Positions 29,083 through 38,941 are shown, numbered from the stretch's first letter. The stretch: 64,000 nucleotides of DNA from Thermus antranikianii DSM 12462 (GCF_000423905.1 NZ_AUIW01000001.1:276906-340905), one strand, 5' to 3'. The notes: generated from the letters alone by a model not told the origin. Program-made: numbers and translations.

Positions 29083-31140
29083 TCACACCAACGCATCTGC
29101 CCTATCGGACAAAACCGCCCAGTAAGCCAAAAGAGCCTCGCTGAAAAGGGGGGCATGCCCTCGCTGATAGGCGAAGAGGAGCCTCTGCCCCACCAAGGCC
29201 CTAAGCCGCCCTTCCCAGGTGTCGAGGACAGGCAGGGCGGCGAGCCGCTTTTGGGTAACCGACCCCAGGGCCACATACACCGGCCCCCGGGGTACCCAAA
29301 CGTAGCCCTTTCGGGCCGATCCCACGGGAGAAGGCGGCAGGCCCAACCAAAGGGAGGCCTCCTCCGGGGCCAGCAGGCGAAACCCCGCCTTCTTCGCGTA
29401 CTCCAGTCCCTCGAGGTTTTCCTCTGGAACATAGACCCCTTCCCCCATCTTGGCCCTGGCCAAGGCCTCCGCCAGGGAGATGGGAAAGGCAAAGGGGGAT
29501 ATCCCCCCCTCCAGCTCCCCTGGCTCCCGGAAGTCCAAGGCCTGGGCCTCATAGGACACGGTACCGTTCCAGCGGTTTTCCACCAGCAAGACGGCGGCTT
29601 CCAACTCCGAGGGCATAGCGGCCGCCCGCTCCCCCATGCGCCAGGCCACCACCCGAATCCCCCTCAGGCGGAAGGAGAGGTGCTTGCCCCCCAGATGGCT
29701 CCTTTGAGGCTGACCCCCCATGGAGCGGACCTCCTCTGGGGAGCCGGTTAGGAGGAAAAGGGGCTCGGGGTTACCCTCTCCAAAAGGCTCCAAGGCCACC
29801 AGGGCTTCATAGAGCTCGGGGAGGAAGGACTGAGGGGGCAAGAACCCCACCAAGGGCACTTCCCGCACAGGGTCGGGGAAAGAGGCGGCAAAGGCCTCCA
29901 TCCGCTCCTTAAACCGGGGGAAATGAGCCTCATCCACGGCAAAGCCCGCAGCCTCCCGGTGGCCTCCATAGCGGAGAAGAAGGTCCTCGGCACTCCTTAA
30001 GGCCTCCACGGCGCTGATGGGGGGGAGGCTTCGCACCGTGCCCTTCCCCTGGACCACGATGAAGACCGGGCGCAAGGTAGCCTCGAGGATGCGGCTCGCC
30101 ACGATGCCCATCACCCCCGGGTGCCCCTCGGGATCGTGCAGAACGATGGCCTTGGCCTCGGGGTCAGCCTGGGGAAGAAGCCTTTTTAGCATCTCCTCCT
30201 CTATGGCCTGGCGGCGGGTGTTCAGCCGATTGAGCTCCTCCACCAAACCCTTAGCCTCCTCCTCGTCCTCCGTGAGAAGAAGCCTAAGGGCTTTCTCCGC
30301 CTCCCCCAGGCGGCTTGCCGCATTGATGCGGGGAGCGATGCGGAAGGCTACCTCGTGGGCCTTTCCGGTGTAACCCACGCTCTCCGCAAGAAGGCGAAGC
30401 CCCAAGAGGCGGGAGTCCTTAAGGCGCTCAAGCCCTTCCCGCACCAACGCCCGGTTCCACCCCCAAAGGGGGGCCACGTCGGCGATGGTGCCCACCGCCG
30501 CCAGGTCGGCATACTCCAGGGGCGGGGGCAGGCCCAGCCGCTCATGGAGGGCCCAGAGAAGCAGGAAGGCCACCCCGGCTCCCGTGGGGTGCTCCTTAAG
30601 GTCCGGGGTGTAGGCGGGGTGAAGGATGAGGCCCGGAGGAGGGGTATCGCGGGGCGTGTGGTGGTCGGTCACCAGAACCTCCACCCCGTTTTCCACAAGC
30701 TCCCGAAGCTCGGCATGGTTGGCGATACCGCAGTCCACCGTTAGGAAAAGATCGGCGGCTTCCAGGTGCTCGGGGATGCGCTTGGGGTGGACTCCATACC
30801 CTTCCTCGAGGCGATGGGGGATAAAGGGATGCACCTCCGCCCCCAAGGCCCTGAGGCCCCGCACCAGGATGGCGGTCCCGGTGAGGCCATCCGCATCGTA
30901 GTCCCCGTGGATGCGGATGCGCTTCCTCCCCTCTAGCGCCCAAAGGAGAAGCTCCACCGCCTCCTTCAGGCCCCTGAGGGGAAGAAGGCCCAGGGAAGGC
31001 TTCAGGTCCTCCGGGCGGCGCACCCCCCGGTGCCAGTAGGCCAAGGCAGCCTCCGGCCCCACCCCAAAGGCCTCCATCACCTCCCGCCACTCCTTCAAGG
31101 GCGGCAAGGGAAGAAGACGCCAGCGCACCCGGTCCTTCAT
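29083..31140 (-). CDS. recJ: Single-strand DNA exonuclease RecJ
   Basis: This 685-residue DHH-family nuclease has the metal-binding motifs HGDYDADGLTG (Asp80-Asp84), VDCGIANHAEL (Asp136) and TDHHTP (159-161). A DHHA1 domain and a C-terminal OB domain follow. It degrades single-stranded DNA 5' to 3' in RecF recombination and mismatch repair. T. thermophilus RecJ is about 666 residues, so this copy carries a slightly longer C-terminus. The start codon ATG at 31140 lies ~43 nt after a -10-like TAGTAT at the lapA-like stop codon. Confidence 0.93.
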   Translation of the reverse strand: MKDRVRWRLLPLPPLKEWREVMEAFGVGPEAALAYWHRGVRRPEDLKPSLGLLPLRGLKEAVELLLWALEGRKRIRIHGDYDADGLTGTAILVRGLRALGAEVHPFIPHRLEEGYGVHPKRIPEHLEAADLFLTVDCGIANHAELRELVENGVEVLVTDHHTPRDTPPPGLILHPAYTPDLKEHPTGAGVAFLLLWALHERLGLPPPLEYADLAAVGTIADVAPLWGWNRALVREGLERLKDSRLLGLRLLAESVGYTGKAHEVAFRIAPRINAASRLGEAEKALRLLLTEDEEEAKGLVEELNRLNTRRQAIEEEMLKRLLPQADPEAKAIVLHDPEGHPGVMGIVASRILEATLRPVFIVVQGKGTVRSLPPISAVEALRSAEDLLLRYGGHREAAGFAVDEAHFPRFKERMEAFAASFPDPVREVPLVGFLPPQSFLPELYEALVALEPFGEGNPEPLFLLTGSPEEVRSMGGQPQRSHLGGKHLSFRLRGIRVVAWRMGERAAAMPSELEAAVLLVENRWNGTVSYEAQALDFREPGELEGGISPFAFPISLAEALARAKMGEGVYVPEENLEGLEYAKKAGFRLLAPEEASLWLGLPPSPVGSARKGYVWVPRGPVYVALGSVTQKRLAALPVLDTWEGRLRALVGQRLLFAYQRGHAPLFSEALLAYWAVLSDRADALV

Positions 31141-31182
31141 ATAACCCCCTAAGCCTCCCTCCCCTATCCTCCCAGAGCGGGG

Positions 31183-31188
31183 ATACTA
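31183..31188 (-). promoter_or_regulatory. Possible -10 box for recJ at the lapA-like gene stop
   Basis: Minus-strand TAGTAT begins with the stop TAG of the lapA-like gene and lies 42 nt before the recJ ATG. Unlike others here it would give a leader of about 36 nt. Confidence 0.35.
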
Positions 31189-31500
31189 CACCTCTTCCCG
31201 ATCGGGGATTCTGGGAATCTCCTCAATACGTTCCCGTTTTAAGGCGTTGACCTCGCCCTGAAGCCGCCGCACCTCCCTGAGAAGGGCGCGCCTTTCCCCC
31301 ACGCCCCAAAGCCAAAGAACCAGGGCATACACTCCCCCCACCAAAAACCCCAGGACATAGGCCCCCGGAAGAAGGTAGTAAAGGGGCCAGGAACCCAAGG
31401 GCGTGGGCACCTCCAGGAAGGGGAAGGCCAGGTACAGGTAAAACCCCGCTCCCGCCACCCCCAAGGTGACGAGGAGAAACACCCAGTGGGCCAGCTTCAT
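31186..31500 (-). CDS. LapA-like (DUF1049) small membrane protein
   Basis: This 104-residue protein has two helices (about 5-27 and 41-65) followed by a coiled-coil tail GERRALLREVRRLQGEVNALKRE and an acidic end. This is the LapA/YciS layout. Related proteins take part in envelope or lipopolysaccharide assembly, but no function is clear here. The ATG at 31500 lies 6 nt after a TATTCT box in the end of hisA. Confidence 0.65.
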   Translation of the reverse strand: MKLAHWVFLLVTLGVAGAGFYLYLAFPFLEVPTPLGSWPLYYLLPGAYVLGFLVGGVYALVLWLWGVGERRALLREVRRLQGEVNALKRERIEEIPRIPDREEV

Positions 31501-31504
31501 GGCC

Positions 31505-32215
31505 TTAGAATACCCCCTCTTTGTAGTCGGAAAGGCGCACCCGCCCCTCGTAGAGGGCCTTGCCCAAAAGGGCACCCTCCACCCCCAGGCGCTTTAAACC
31601 CAGAAGGTCCTCCGGGCCAGCGATCCCCCCGCCTGCGATGAGCTCATGGGGCCAGGCTTCCCGTACCCGGGCCACCACCTCCAGGTCCAAGCCCTTCAGG
31701 GTCCCATCCCGCCGCACATCGGTGTAGATCACCGTGCGCACCCCCATGGCTTCCCAACGCCCAAGGAGGTCCAGGGCGGAAAGGGAAGCAGCCTCCTGCC
31801 AACCTGAGACCACCACCTCGAGGCCCCGGGCATCCAAGGCCACCGCTAGCCTTGCGGGCCCCACCTCCGCCAACATGGCTTCCAAGAGAGCAGGATGCTT
31901 CACCGCCACCGTGCCCACCACCACCCGGGAAGCCCCGAGCAGGAGGATCTCCCGGAGAACCTCCAGGGAACGCACCCCACCCCCCACCTCAAAGGGAATG
32001 CGTATCTCCTGGGCGATCCGCCGGAGGGCCTCGAGGTTATCCCCCTTTCCCAGAGCCCGGTCCAGGTCCACCAGGTGCAGGAGCCTGGCCCCCTCTTCCT
32101 GCCAGCGCAAGGCGGCCGCCACCGGATCCCCGTACGGGGTTTCCCGCCCCGGGTCCCCCTCGTAAAGCCGGACCACCTTGCCCCCCTTCAGGTCCACGGC
32201 GGGAATCAGCAACAT
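31505..32215 (-). CDS. hisA: Phosphoribosylformimino-5-aminoimidazole carboxamide ribotide isomerase
   Basis: This 236-residue beta/alpha barrel has the first-strand catalytic Asp in LLIPAVDLKGGKVVRLYEG (about 2-20, Asp8) and the second half Asp in VIYTDVRRDGTLKG. The phosphate-binding AGGGIAGPEDL and FEVGGGVRS follow. It performs the Amadori step of histidine synthesis. It follows trpC closely, and the two barrel enzymes are related in fold. It probably has a leaderless transcript. Confidence 0.95.
   Translation of the reverse strand: MLLIPAVDLKGGKVVRLYEGDPGRETPYGDPVAAALRWQEEGARLLHLVDLDRALGKGDNLEALRRIAQEIRIPFEVGGGVRSLEVLREILLLGASRVVVGTVAVKHPALLEAMLAEVGPARLAVALDARGLEVVVSGWQEAASLSALDLLGRWEAMGVRTVIYTDVRRDGTLKGLDLEVVARVREAWPHELIAGGGIAGPEDLLGLKRLGVEGALLGKALYEGRVRLSDYKEGVF
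31507..31512 (-). promoter_or_regulatory. -10 box for lapA-like gene in the end of hisA
   Basis: Minus-strand TATTCT lies within the hisA codons GTA TTC TAA; the next ATG is 6 nt on at 31500. Confidence 0.45.
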
Positions 32216-32219
32216 GGGG

Positions 32220-32987
32220 CTATCCTACCAGCGCCCTCAGGGCTTCCTCCAGATCGGGGCTTTTCATGAGGCTGGTGCCGATGAGCACGGCGTCGAAAAG
32301 CCCCTCCAAGGGCTTCAGCTCCTCCCGGCGGGAATAGCCCGACTCCGCCACCAAAACCCCGCCAAAGCCAGCCTCCCGGGCCAAGCGGCCAAGCCTCGGG
32401 GCCGTGGTGAGGTCTATCTGCAGGGTGGTGAGGTTCCGGTTGTTGATGCCCACCATCTCCGCCCCCGCCTCGAGGGCCAGCTCCAGCTCCCTTTCCGTGT
32501 GCACCTCCACCAGGGCATCCAGGCCAATGCGCCTCGCCTCCTCCAGGTAGACCCCGGTGAGTTCCCCCAAAAGGGCCACGATGAGGAGAACCGCGCTGGC
32601 CCCGTAGGCCCTGGCCTCCTTGAGCATGAAGGGATCCACCACGAAGTCCTTGCGCAGCAGGGGTAGGTCCACCGCCTGGCGGACCCTAAGAAGGTCCTCG
32701 AGGCTGCCCCCAAAGTAATGGGGCTCGGTGAGGACGCTGATGGCCCTGGCCCCGCCCCGCTGGTAGGCCAGGGAAGCTGCCACGGGATCCAGCGCCCTTA
32801 TGGCCCCTTCCGAGGGGCTCGACTTCTTCACCTCGGCGATCACGGAAAGCCCTGGCTGAAGCAGGGCCTCCCGGAAGGAGGGCACCGCCTCGGGAGCAGG
32901 GGGAAGGGGATAGGGAACCACCTCTTCCGCCCGCCTACGGGCAATCTCCCCTAGCACACCGGGAACCCTACTCAAGTGGGGGCGCAT
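32220..32987 (-). CDS. trpC: Indole-3-glycerol phosphate synthase
   Basis: This 255-residue TIM barrel starts [22 protein letters not shown], cited only to residue 20. Catalytic lysines lie in [13 protein letters not shown] (Lys pair) and [25 protein letters not shown] and [10 protein letters not shown] follow. It makes indoleglycerol phosphate in tryptophan synthesis. No other trp genes are nearby. The start ATG is chosen because it begins the family N-terminus and sits 6 nt after TATAAC. Confidence 0.95.
   Translation of the reverse strand: MRPHLSRVPGVLGEIARRRAEEVVPYPLPPAPEAVPSFREALLQPGLSVIAEVKKSSPSEGAIRALDPVAASLAYQRGGARAISVLTEPHYFGGSLEDLLRVRQAVDLPLLRKDFVVDPFMLKEARAYGASAVLLIVALLGELTGVYLEEARRIGLDALVEVHTERELELALEAGAEMVGINNRNLTTLQIDLTTAPRLGRLAREAGFGGVLVAESGYSRREELKPLEGLFDAVLIGTSLMKSPDLEEALRALVG
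32222..32227 (-). promoter_or_regulatory. -10 box for hisA overlapping the trpC stop
   Basis: Minus-strand TAGGAT occurs in the trpC codons GTA GGA TAG; the hisA ATG follows after 6 nt at 32215. Confidence 0.5.
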
Positions 32988-32993
32988 GCCCAC

Positions 32994-32999
32994 GTTATA
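32994..32999 (-). promoter_or_regulatory. -10 box for leaderless trpC
   Basis: Minus-strand TATAAC is followed 6 nt later by the ATG at 32987. No attenuator-like leader can exist upstream of this start, so classical trp attenuation is excluded. Confidence 0.55.
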
Positions 33000-33029
33000 C
33001 CATGGCTTCATACGTTGCCTTTTTACGTG

Positions 33030-33035
33030 TAGGGT
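33030..33035 (+). promoter_or_regulatory. -10 box for leaderless patatin-like gene
   Basis: TAGGGT is followed by 7 nt and the GTG at 33043. TTCATA at 33007-33012 lies 17 nt upstream as a possible weak -35. Confidence 0.4.
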
Positions 33036-33042
33036 AAGGATT

Positions 33043-33882
33043 GTGCGGGGGGTAGCCTTGGCCTTAGGAGGGGGCGGCGTGCGCGGGTACGCCCACCTGG
33101 GGGTGCTGGCGGTTTTGGAGGAGGCCGGAATACCCATCCGAGGCCTTGCGGGAAGCTCCGCCGGGGCCTTGGCGGCCGCCGCCTACGCCTTCGGCCACAA
33201 GGATCCCTGGAGGGTTCACGAGGCCATCTTTGACCGGGAGATCGCCGGGCTCCGCCAGGGGGGAAACCTCCGCACCCTGGCCAGGCTCTTCACCGCCTTC
33301 CGGCGCCCCCATCTTTTTGAAGCGGAAAGGATCGCCCTGGGGTTACAGCGCCTCTTCGGGGAGGCGCACCTCGAGGCCAGCTCCATCCCCTTAGCCATCC
33401 AGGCGGCGGACCTCCTCACGGGGGAACGGGTAATCCTCCGCCAGGGCCCGGTGTGGAAGGCGGTTCTCGCCAGTATAGCCATTCCTGGCCTCTTCCCTCC
33501 CGTGCCCTGGGGGGGAAGGCTTTTGGTGGATGGAGACGTGGTGGAAAAGGTGCCGGTGCGAGCGGCCAAGGAGCTTTTCCCCAAGGTGGTGGCCGTGGAT
33601 GTATCCAACCCTCCACCCAAGGAAGGGCCAAAAACAGCCCTGGAGGCAGCGCTTTTAGCCGGGGAGGCGAGCCGTAGGCGCCTGAAGGACCTGGCCCTGC
33701 AAGAAGCTGACCTGGTCATCGCCCTCAATCCCCCCATGGCCATCGACACCTTTGACCACGAGGCCCTCCCCTTGGTTTACCAGCTTGGGCAGAAGCGGGC
33801 CAGGGAACACCTCGAGAGGATCAAGGCCCTGTCCCGGGTGCGCCTAAAGGATGTGGCCCGGGCCCTGAGGCTTTCCCAATAG
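33043..33882 (+). CDS. Patatin-like phospholipase/RssA-type esterase
   Basis: This 279-residue protein has the oxyanion-hole glycines GGGGVRG near residue 8, the nucleophile elbow GSSAG (Ser about 37), and a catalytic Asp in VDGDV (about 164). These form the Ser-Asp dyad of bacterial patatins such as RssA/YchK. It may hydrolyse lipid or acyl esters; regulators with this fold also exist. The GTG at 33043 starts the domain directly and lies 7 nt from a -10 box. Confidence 0.85.
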   Translation: MRGVALALGGGGVRGYAHLGVLAVLEEAGIPIRGLAGSSAGALAAAAYAFGHKDPWRVHEAIFDREIAGLRQGGNLRTLARLFTAFRRPHLFEAERIALGLQRLFGEAHLEASSIPLAIQAADLLTGERVILRQGPVWKAVLASIAIPGLFPPVPWGGRLLVDGDVVEKVPVRAAKELFPKVVAVDVSNPPPKEGPKTALEAALLAGEASRRRLKDLALQEADLVIALNPPMAIDTFDHEALPLVYQLGQKRAREHLERIKALSRVRLKDVARALRLSQ

Positions 33883-33885
33883 AAA

Positions 33886-34311
33886 CTACTTTCTGGCCAG
33901 CAAGGCCCGTTCCGAGCGGGACCAAAGGTACAAAAACCCAAGGACCCCCAGGAGAAAAAGCAGAAAACCCCCTGGCCAAAGGAGGAGGCCCATCACCCCC
34001 AAAAAGAAGAAGAGGGCTCCCCCCAAACCCACCACCCGCAAGGGGGTGAGGGGCTCCTCCCCTTCCCTCCGCCAACTGGCCTCCGCCTGAAAAAGAAGCC
34101 ATAAAGCGCCTCCCAGGGCCAAGGCCCAAAGCAGGGGGTGGGATGCCCGGGGCACCACCCAGGCCAGGAGAAAGAGCACCCCCCCTTGGAGAACCAGGAG
34201 GAAACCCGCATAAAGCCTAAGGCCCCGAAGGCGCAAGGAAGAAGGGGCCTTCGGATCCAGGAGGGCTTCCAAAAGCCCCCAAAGACCTTCTTTGCGCTCG
34301 GGTGCAGGCAT
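33886..34311 (-). CDS. Four-helix membrane protein of unknown function
   Basis: This 141-residue hydrophobic protein has four likely helices in two pairs (about 30-50, 56-76, 92-108, 112-130) with a short cytoplasmic N-terminus. No family is recognised. It starts at an ATG 4 nt after the ABC ATPase stop and ends 3 nt from the convergent patatin-like gene. Position suggests co-transcription with the ABC/TRAP block. Confidence 0.6.
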   Translation of the reverse strand: MPAPERKEGLWGLLEALLDPKAPSSLRLRGLRLYAGFLLVLQGGVLFLLAWVVPRASHPLLWALALGGALWLLFQAEASWRREGEEPLTPLRVVGLGGALFFFLGVMGLLLWPGGFLLFLLGVLGFLYLWSRSERALLARK

Positions 34312-34315
34312 GGGC

Positions 34316-35059
34316 CTAGTGGTGCAGGACCCGTTGCAGGAAGGCCCGGGTCCTCCCCTCCCTGGGGGAGGAGAAGATCTCCTCCGGCCTCCCCTCCTCC
34401 ACAATCTGACCCCCGTCCATGAAGATCACCCGGTCCGCCACCTCCCGGGCAAACCCCATCTCGTGGGTCACCACCAGCATGGTCATCCCCCCTCGGGCCA
34501 GGTCCCGCATCACGTCCAACACCTCCCCCACCATCTCCGGGTCCAGCGCACTGGTGGGCTCGTCAAACAGCATCACTTTGGGCTCCATGGCCAAGGCCCG
34601 GGCAATGGCCACCCGTTGCTGCTGGCCCCCGGATAACTGCCCCGGGTACTTCCTCGCCTGGTCCAGGATCCCCACCCGCTCCAAAAGCTCCAAGGCCTTC
34701 CGCTCCGCCCGCTCCCGGGTCCAGCCCCTCACCCGCATGGGGGCCAGAACGATGTTCTCCAGCACCGTCATGTGGGGGAAGAGGTTGAACTGCTGGAAGA
34801 CCATCCCCACCTCCCGCCGCACCTCCTTGAGGGCCCGCTCCTCCTTCACGTTGTGGCCGTCCACCACCACCTCCCCCTCCTGGAAGTCCTCCAGGCGGTT
34901 GATGCAGCGGATCAGGGTGCTCTTCCCCGAGCCCGAGGGACCGATGATCACCAGCTTCTCCCCAGGGGCCACCTCCAAATGGATCCCCTTCAGCACGTGC
35001 AGGGTACCGAACCACTTCTGCAGGTTGTGGATGCGGATGATGGGGTCCACCGCCTTCAT
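34316..35059 (-). CDS. Polar amino-acid ABC transporter ATP-binding protein
   Basis: This 247-residue GlnQ/HisP-class ATPase has Walker [10 protein letters not shown], the signature [16 protein letters not shown], Walker [13 protein letters not shown] and His switch VVTHEMGFA. It is of the family that drives import of polar amino acids. The natural partners are the permease at 38097-38891 and binding protein at 38942-39706, but two TRAP-type genes lie between. The ATG overlaps the TRAP permease stop by 4 nt (ATGA), so translation is linked to that gene. Confidence 0.9.
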   Translation of the reverse strand: MKAVDPIIRIHNLQKWFGTLHVLKGIHLEVAPGEKLVIIGPSGSGKSTLIRCINRLEDFQEGEVVVDGHNVKEERALKEVRREVGMVFQQFNLFPHMTVLENIVLAPMRVRGWTRERAERKALELLERVGILDQARKYPGQLSGGQQQRVAIARALAMEPKVMLFDEPTSALDPEMVGEVLDVMRDLARGGMTMLVVTHEMGFAREVADRVIFMDGGQIVEEGRPEEIFSSPREGRTRAFLQRVLHH

Positions 35060-37029
35060 TTTCGCACCCGTTGCATGGCGTAGACCAGGAGGAAGAGGGC
35101 TAGACCGATGGCATCCGTGAGAAGACCCGGTATCACCAAGGTGAGGGCCGCCGCCATGAGCAGGGCCCTCTCCAAGAGGGTGGTGCGCTTGTGCAGGAAG
35201 CCCACCAGGCTGGCGCTGAAGGCCGTCATGCCCAAGAGGGCGGAAAGAACGATCCACACCCCCTCCGCCACGCTTTCCACCCCCAAAAGGAGGAGCTTGG
35301 GGCTGAAGAAGAACATGTAGGCGAGGAGGGCGGTGCGAAGCTCGTACACGAAGCCCTGAACCGCCGTCTTCCAGAAATCGGACCTGGCGATGGCGCTGGC
35401 GGCATAGGCGGCCAAGGCCACTGGGGGCGTGGAGTCCGCCATGATGCCGAAGTAGAAGACGAACATGTGGGCGGCCACGGGCGGCACCGCATAGCCCGCT
35501 TTCTCCGCCAGCTGAAGCACCACCGGCACCACCAAGGAGGCCATGACGATGTAGTTGGCGGTGGTGGGAAGGCCCATCCCGAGAAGGAGGCTGGTGAGCT
35601 GGGCCAGGATGAGAACCAGGATCAGATTCCCCCCCGATAAGCGTTCCACGATGTCCGTGAGGCCAAAGCCAATCCCGGTCATGGTGACGATGCCCACGAT
35701 GACCCCGGCGCTGGCCGTGGCCAAGGCGATGCCCACCATGCCCCGGGCGCCCGCCTCGAGGCCCTCCAGAATGAGCCTTCCCCCCTTAAGAAGGCCGAAG
35801 CCGAGCCCGGTTCCCGCCCGATAGGCCCGCCACACCTCCTGGACCAGGATGAGGACCAGCATGAGGAAGATGGTGTTCAAGGCTGCCCGCTCGGGGGTCA
35901 GGCGCAGGGCCACCAGGGCGTAGATCAGGTAGACAAGGGGCAAAAGGTAGTGGAGGCCCGAGCGGAGAATAGGACCCACGGGGGGTAGCTCCGACCTGGG
36001 TACCCCCTTGAGGCCCAGCTGCAGGGCCTCGAGGTGCACGGTGATGAAAAGGGTGGCATAGGCCAGAATGGCGGGGATGACCGCGATCAGGATGAGCTGG
36101 CTATAGGGGATGCCCAGGAACTCCGCCATGATGAAGGCCGCAGCCCCCATGACCGGAGGCATGAGCTGCCCGTTGGAGGAGGAGGCCACCTCCACTGCCC
36201 CGGCTTTCTCCGGCGGATACCCCACCCGCTTCATCAAGGGGATGGTGAAGGTGCCCGTGGTGACCACGTTGGAAACGGAACTGCCCGAAACCACCCCCGT
36301 GAGGGCGCTGGCCACCACCGCCGCCTTGGCGGGCCCCCCGCGGAAGTGGCCCAACAGGGCGTAGGCCACCTGGATGAAGAAATGCCCCGCCCCAGCCCTT
36401 TCCAAGAGCGCGCCAAAGAGGACGAAGAGAAACACAAAGGTGGCGGAAACCCCCAAGGGTACCCCCCAGATGCCCTCCGCGGTGGTGTAGAGCTGCCCCA
36501 TGAGCTGCCCCCACTGGCTGCCCGCATGGAGCTGGAGCCAGGAGGGAAGGGTAAAGGGCAGAAGCCCCTTGGGCCCGGTAAGGGCGTAGAGGACGAACAC
36601 CGAGGCAATGATGGGCAGCGCAGGCCCCACCACCCGCCAGGCAGCCAGGAAGAGAACCCCAAGGGTCAGGGTCCCCATGAAGACATCCCGCTGGCTGGGG
36701 ATACCTCCCCGGAGCTGGGTGATCCCGTAGTAATCCCAGACCACGTAGAGGGCCCCGGCTACTCCCAAGAGGGCCATGCCCCAGTCCAGGAGGGGAATGC
36801 GCTCCCGTGGTCCCCGCCTCCCCGGGTAGGCCAAAAAGGCTAGGGCCAAGGCGAAGGCCAGGTGCACCGCCCTGAGCCGCATGGGGTCCAGGGTACCCAG
36901 CTCGGTGGCCCAAAGCTGAAAGAGGCTCCAAGCCACCCCCAGGCCGAAGAGCACATACCGGCCTGCTCCCTTGGGCCTTCGCCCTCCTAGCTCGGTTTCC
37001 TCCACCAAAAGCGAGGCGTCCTTCTCCAT
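35056..37029 (-). CDS. TRAP transporter fused permease (DctQM type, TAXI partner)
   Basis: This 657-residue protein has a short cytoplasmic N-terminus and many membrane helices, in the fused 4TM plus 12TM arrangement (DUF3394/DctM type) seen with TAXI-type binding proteins. The large-subunit signature occurs in [19 protein letters not shown] and [14 protein letters not shown]. It is a Na+- or H+-driven symporter and needs no ATP. Its binding partner is the TAXI gene upstream. The ATG at 37029 gives the best domain start; a longer frame is upstream. Confidence 0.9.
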   Translation of the reverse strand: MEKDASLLVEETELGGRRPKGAGRYVLFGLGVAWSLFQLWATELGTLDPMRLRAVHLAFALALAFLAYPGRRGPRERIPLLDWGMALLGVAGALYVVWDYYGITQLRGGIPSQRDVFMGTLTLGVLFLAAWRVVGPALPIIASVFVLYALTGPKGLLPFTLPSWLQLHAGSQWGQLMGQLYTTAEGIWGVPLGVSATFVFLFVLFGALLERAGAGHFFIQVAYALLGHFRGGPAKAAVVASALTGVVSGSSVSNVVTTGTFTIPLMKRVGYPPEKAGAVEVASSSNGQLMPPVMGAAAFIMAEFLGIPYSQLILIAVIPAILAYATLFITVHLEALQLGLKGVPRSELPPVGPILRSGLHYLLPLVYLIYALVALRLTPERAALNTIFLMLVLILVQEVWRAYRAGTGLGFGLLKGGRLILEGLEAGARGMVGIALATASAGVIVGIVTMTGIGFGLTDIVERLSGGNLILVLILAQLTSLLLGMGLPTTANYIVMASLVVPVVLQLAEKAGYAVPPVAAHMFVFYFGIMADSTPPVALAAYAASAIARSDFWKTAVQGFVYELRTALLAYMFFFSPKLLLLGVESVAEGVWIVLSALLGMTAFSASLVGFLHKRTTLLERALLMAAALTLVIPGLLTDAIGLALFLLVYAMQRVRK

Positions 37030-37045
37030 ACTTCCTCCAGGCAAA

Positions 37046-37067
37046 GGGGGCCCCAGGCGGGGCCCCC
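37046..37067 (-). repeat. Intercistronic hairpin between TAXI and TRAP permease genes
   Basis: A 9-bp stem GGGGGCCCC/GGGGCCCCC with a 4-nt loop is followed on the minus strand by TTTGCC, a weak T run. Its place just after the binding-protein stop mirrors the glcE-glcF hairpin, suggesting binding-protein excess over permease. Confidence 0.6.
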
Positions 37068-37084
37068 TGGGCTCAGCCAAGAGC

Positions 37085-38035
37085 CTACTTGAGGACTCCT
37101 ACCTCCTTGTAGAACCGCTCCGCACCAGGGTGGAGGGGAATGGGCAGGCCCTTCACCGCCTTCTGGAGGCTGAAGAAGCGCTCCAGGTTGGGGTGGATCT
37201 TCTTGAAGGCCTCCTGGTTGCCGAACACCGCCTTCATGAACTTGTACACGGTATCGGGGGATAGCTTCTCCGAGGCGATCAGCATGGCCTGCACCGCCAC
37301 CGTGGGCGTGGTGACCTCCACCCCCTTGTAGGTACCCCCGGGGATGTTGAAGCCCACGTAGAAGGGGTACTTCTTGGCAATGGCCTGGATCTTGCCCAGG
37401 TCCACCGCCACCAGGGTGATGGGGGTGGTGAGGGCCAGTTGCTGGATGGCGCTGGCCCCCAGGCCCACCGTGTAGAAGAGGGCATCCGCCCGCTTATCCT
37501 GCATGAGCTGGATGCCCTGGGTGGCGCTCACCCGGATGGCCTGGCCCAGGTCTTCAAACCGGAGGCCGTAGGCCTCGAGGATCTGCCGGGCATTTTGCTC
37601 GGTACCCGAGCCCACATCGCCCACCACCACCCGCTTGCCCTTGAGGTCCGCCACGGTGCGGATGCCTGCGTCCGCCCGGGCCACGATATGGATGACCTCA
37701 GGGTAAAGGGCCGCCAAAGCGCGGATGCCCTTCACCGGCTTCCCATCAAAGGCAGCGATGCAACATCCCTGATAGGCGTAGTAGGCGATGTCGTTTTGCG
37801 CCAAGGCCATCTCGAACTCCCCGGCGGCGATGGCGTTGATGTTGGCCACGCTGCCCCCAGTGGAACGGGCGTTGGCCCGAATGCCCACGCCCGCATCGTT
37901 CACCAGCTTGGCCATGCCCGTGGCCACGGGAAAGTAGACCCCCGTGGTGGCGCCCGAGCCGATGGTGACGAACTCCTGGGCTAGGCCCAAGCCCAGGAAG
38001 GCGATCCCTGCCAATAACGTATTCCTCAGCCACAT
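37085..38035 (-). CDS. TAXI-family TRAP solute-binding protein (glutamate/glutamine-type)
   Basis: This 316-residue protein has a signal peptide (about 1-19, LGLGLAQ) and the TAXI hallmark TIGSGATTGVYFPVATGMAK. It closely resembles the T. thermophilus HB8 protein whose structure contains glutamate or glutamine (GluR0-like ligand core). It captures its ligand outside the membrane for the TRAP permease. AAAGGAGGTGT is a strong ribosome site a few bases before ATG. Substrate identity is by similarity only. Confidence 0.88.
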   Translation of the reverse strand: MWLRNTLLAGIAFLGLGLAQEFVTIGSGATTGVYFPVATGMAKLVNDAGVGIRANARSTGGSVANINAIAAGEFEMALAQNDIAYYAYQGCCIAAFDGKPVKGIRALAALYPEVIHIVARADAGIRTVADLKGKRVVVGDVGSGTEQNARQILEAYGLRFEDLGQAIRVSATQGIQLMQDKRADALFYTVGLGASAIQQLALTTPITLVAVDLGKIQAIAKKYPFYVGFNIPGGTYKGVEVTTPTVAVQAMLIASEKLSPDTVYKFMKAVFGNQEAFKKIHPNLERFFSLQKAVKGLPIPLHPGAERFYKEVGVLK

Positions 38036-38063
38036 AACCTTACACCTCCTTTATGCCGCAGGC

Positions 38064-38093
38064 AGTATACCCGTAGCCCCTTCCCCTCCACAA
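38064..38093 (-). promoter_or_regulatory. Sigma-A promoter for the TAXI/TRAP genes
   Basis: On the minus strand TTGTGG (38093-38088) and TATACT (38069-38064) are 18 nt apart. They lie in the 61-nt gap between the ABC permease and TAXI genes, so TAXI-TRAP-ATPase may be read independently. Confidence 0.6.
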
Positions 38094-38096
38094 GCC

Positions 38097-38891
38097 CTAC
38101 CTCCCCGCCACCTGGAGCCTCCGCTCCAAAAGGTTTGTGAAGAAGGTGAGCACGGTGGTCAGGAGGAGGTAAATGGCCGCCACCGCTAGGTAAACCTCCA
38201 CGGGCCGGAAGGTGGCCGAGATGATGCGTTGCCCGGAGAGGGCCAGCTCGGTAAGGGCGATAACGCTGGCCAGGGAGGAATCCTTGAGAAGGGCCACCAC
38301 GTTGTTGACCAAGGGAGGTACCACAATGCGCAAGGCCTGGGGCAGGATCACGAAGCGCATGGTGTCCGCCGGGGAAAGCCCAAGGGACCAAGCGGCCTCC
38401 CACTGCCCCTTGGGAATGGCCTGGATGCCCGCCCGGACCACCTCGGCGTTATACGCCCCCACGTTGAAGGAAAGGGCGATAAAGGCCGCCCAGTAGGGGG
38501 TGAGAACCTGCTGGGCCTCGGGCCAGAGGGGCTGGAGCAAGAGGGGCAAGGCATTGTAGGCAAAGAGGATCTGCACCAAAAGGGGCGTGCCCCGGGTAAC
38601 CCAGATGTAAAAGCTGGCGGGAAGCCGCACCCACAGGCGCCGGGATAGGCGGAACATCCCGGCGAACACCCCGATGACCAGCCCTGCTAGGCTGGAGATC
38701 AAGGTGAGCTTTAAGGTGATCTCCGCACCCAAGGCCATGGCCTGGCCCGCGGAAGCCGCCCGGTCAGGCCCAAAGCCGGTAAGAAGGAAGTAGCGCTCCA
38801 GCACCACGCCCAGAAGGGCGAACAGGCCGAAATACCCCCCAAGGAGAAGGGCTAGGAGCAAAAAGACCCGCAACCAAGATGGCATCTTCAC
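38097..38891 (-). CDS. Polar amino-acid ABC transporter permease
   Basis: This 264-residue HisMQ-type permease has five helices, with the family signature FYIWVTRGTPLLVQILFAYNALPLLL and ATPase-docking EAAWSLGLSPADTMRFVILPQALRI, cited in short pieces. It follows the binding protein gene by 50 nt. No second permease is seen, so it probably acts as a homodimer. Its ATPase is separated from it by the TAXI/TRAP pair. The first codon is GTG at 38891; an ATG at 38885 is possible. Confidence 0.88.
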   Translation of the reverse strand: MKMPSWLRVFLLLALLLGGYFGLFALLGVVLERYFLLTGFGPDRAASAGQAMALGAEITLKLTLISSLAGLVIGVFAGMFRLSRRLWVRLPASFYIWVTRGTPLLVQILFAYNALPLLLQPLWPEAQQVLTPYWAAFIALSFNVGAYNAEVVRAGIQAIPKGQWEAAWSLGLSPADTMRFVILPQALRIVVPPLVNNVVALLKDSSLASVIALTELALSGQRIISATFRPVEVYLAVAAIYLLLTTVLTFFTNLLERRLQVAGR

Positions 38892-38941
38892 GGCAGGAAA
38901 AGGGCCCAGGGCAACCCCTTTACCCCGGGCCCGGGACTGGC

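Noticed and set aside
38892..38941. GC palindrome CCCGGGCCCGGG as a terminator between binding protein and permease
   Set aside because: No T run follows, and the palindrome is short. It is left as sequence background.
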